This document shows, piece by piece, positions 63,931 through 64,000 of a stretch of DNA of 64,000 bases. Under the pieces are notes generated by a model. The model did not search any database, was not told the origin of the DNA, and was given only the letters and a program-made list of their open reading frames with translations. Position 1 is the stretch's first letter; every line of letters starts with the position of its first letter. The stretch lies in assembly GCF_000971985.1 (NCBI RefSeq), contig NZ_LAQQ01000009.1, positions 105,905 through 169,904 of the forward strand. Direction: 5' to 3'. The position numbers were made by a program, and so were the translations under genes. The DNA is from Paenibacillus dauci (GTDB taxonomy: Bacteria; Bacillota; Bacilli; Paenibacillales; Paenibacillaceae).

Positions 63931-64000
63931 TGTACCCTTTGTAAAGGACATTTCAAAAAAAGGTTAGGACACGTGAAGAAGCTGTTGCCTGTATGTTGCA
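63931..64000 (-). mobile_element. Probable end of an IS3-family insertion sequence, cut by window edge
   Basis: From 63931 the sequence reads TGTACCCTTTGTAAAGGACA, starting with the TG typical of IS3-family inverted repeats. A short transposase-like C-terminus reads into it from the right edge on the minus strand. The opposite end and the target duplication lie outside the window. Confidence 0.45.
63964..64000 (-). CDS. Transposase C-terminus, IS3-like, partial
   Basis: Eleven codons and a TAA stop (63964-63966) remain: ATYRQQLLHVS. IS3-family OrfB integrases commonly end with a YR-x-x-L type stretch preceded by SP or TP, and the stop lies 30 bases inside a TG-starting terminal repeat. The fragment is very short, so this is a cautious call. 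Confidence 0.4.
   Translation of the reverse strand, partial: ATYRQQLLHVS

Overview
The window looks like chromosomal DNA of a Paenibacillus-type member of the Bacillota. Supporting signs are strong AGGAGG ribosome-binding sites, frequent TTG and GTG starts, CtsR heptad operators, an S-layer-homology (SLH) protein, the sdhCAB order, EcsAB, a KtrB potassium channel, a CheX phosphatase, and simple rho-independent terminators between genes. No rRNA, tRNA or CRISPR array was seen. Species assignment is inference.

Layout. 1-3.1 kb: start of an ABC ATPase cut by the window edge, then a divergent EamA transporter / LysR pair. 3.4-8.2 kb: a protein-quality-control block read leftwards (Hsp20, a CbpA-like J-protein, ClpB), with a sigma-A promoter and two CtsR operators before hsp20. 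8.2-8.9 kb: non-coding DNA packed with structure, holding the second copy of a 143-bp hairpin repeat (first copy at 740-883), a ~20-bp iterated array, a large palindrome and a terminator. 8.9-14 kb: acetyl-xylan-esterase-like hydrolase with a small membrane protein, DUF418 protein, GNAT, and a stand-alone cytochrome P450. 14.2-18.3 kb: a secreted tandem SnoaL-like protein, then a compact DedA / lipid-methyltransferase-like / OmpR-type regulator / short-loop histidine kinase module. 18.4-28 kb: AEC carrier, Nudix hydrolase, phosphoglycerate-mutase-like phosphatase, phosphatidylserine decarboxylase, AraC and MocR regulators, PNPOx-like flavoprotein, FMN reductase, aminotransferase.

28.3-31.3 kb is a 1003-residue SLH surface protein. 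31.5-40 kb joins branched-chain amino-acid uptake (livKHMGF) to alanine dehydrogenase and a PucR/AdeR-type regulator. 40-44.5 kb carries ecsBA, a DEAD-box helicase and a short-chain dehydrogenase. 44.7-47.2 kb holds a translationally coupled zinc-ribbon membrane protein / HtrA-like protease pair, followed by CheX. 48-55 kb contains a LysR regulator, a PHP phosphatase, a four-gene operon of two metallophosphoesterases, a GNAT and an EamA transporter, then DUF3891 and an AAC(3)-family protein. 55-60 kb is succinate dehydrogenase with a divergent LysR gene and palindromes between them. 60-64 kb has KtrB, a CPBP membrane protease with an extracytoplasmic domain and a proline-rich tail, and at the right edge what looks like the end of an IS3-family insertion sequence.

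The most distinctive material is the paired hairpin repeat, the iterated array at 8.43-8.55 kb, the envelope-stress-like DedA/methyltransferase/two-component module, and the zinc-ribbon/protease pair.
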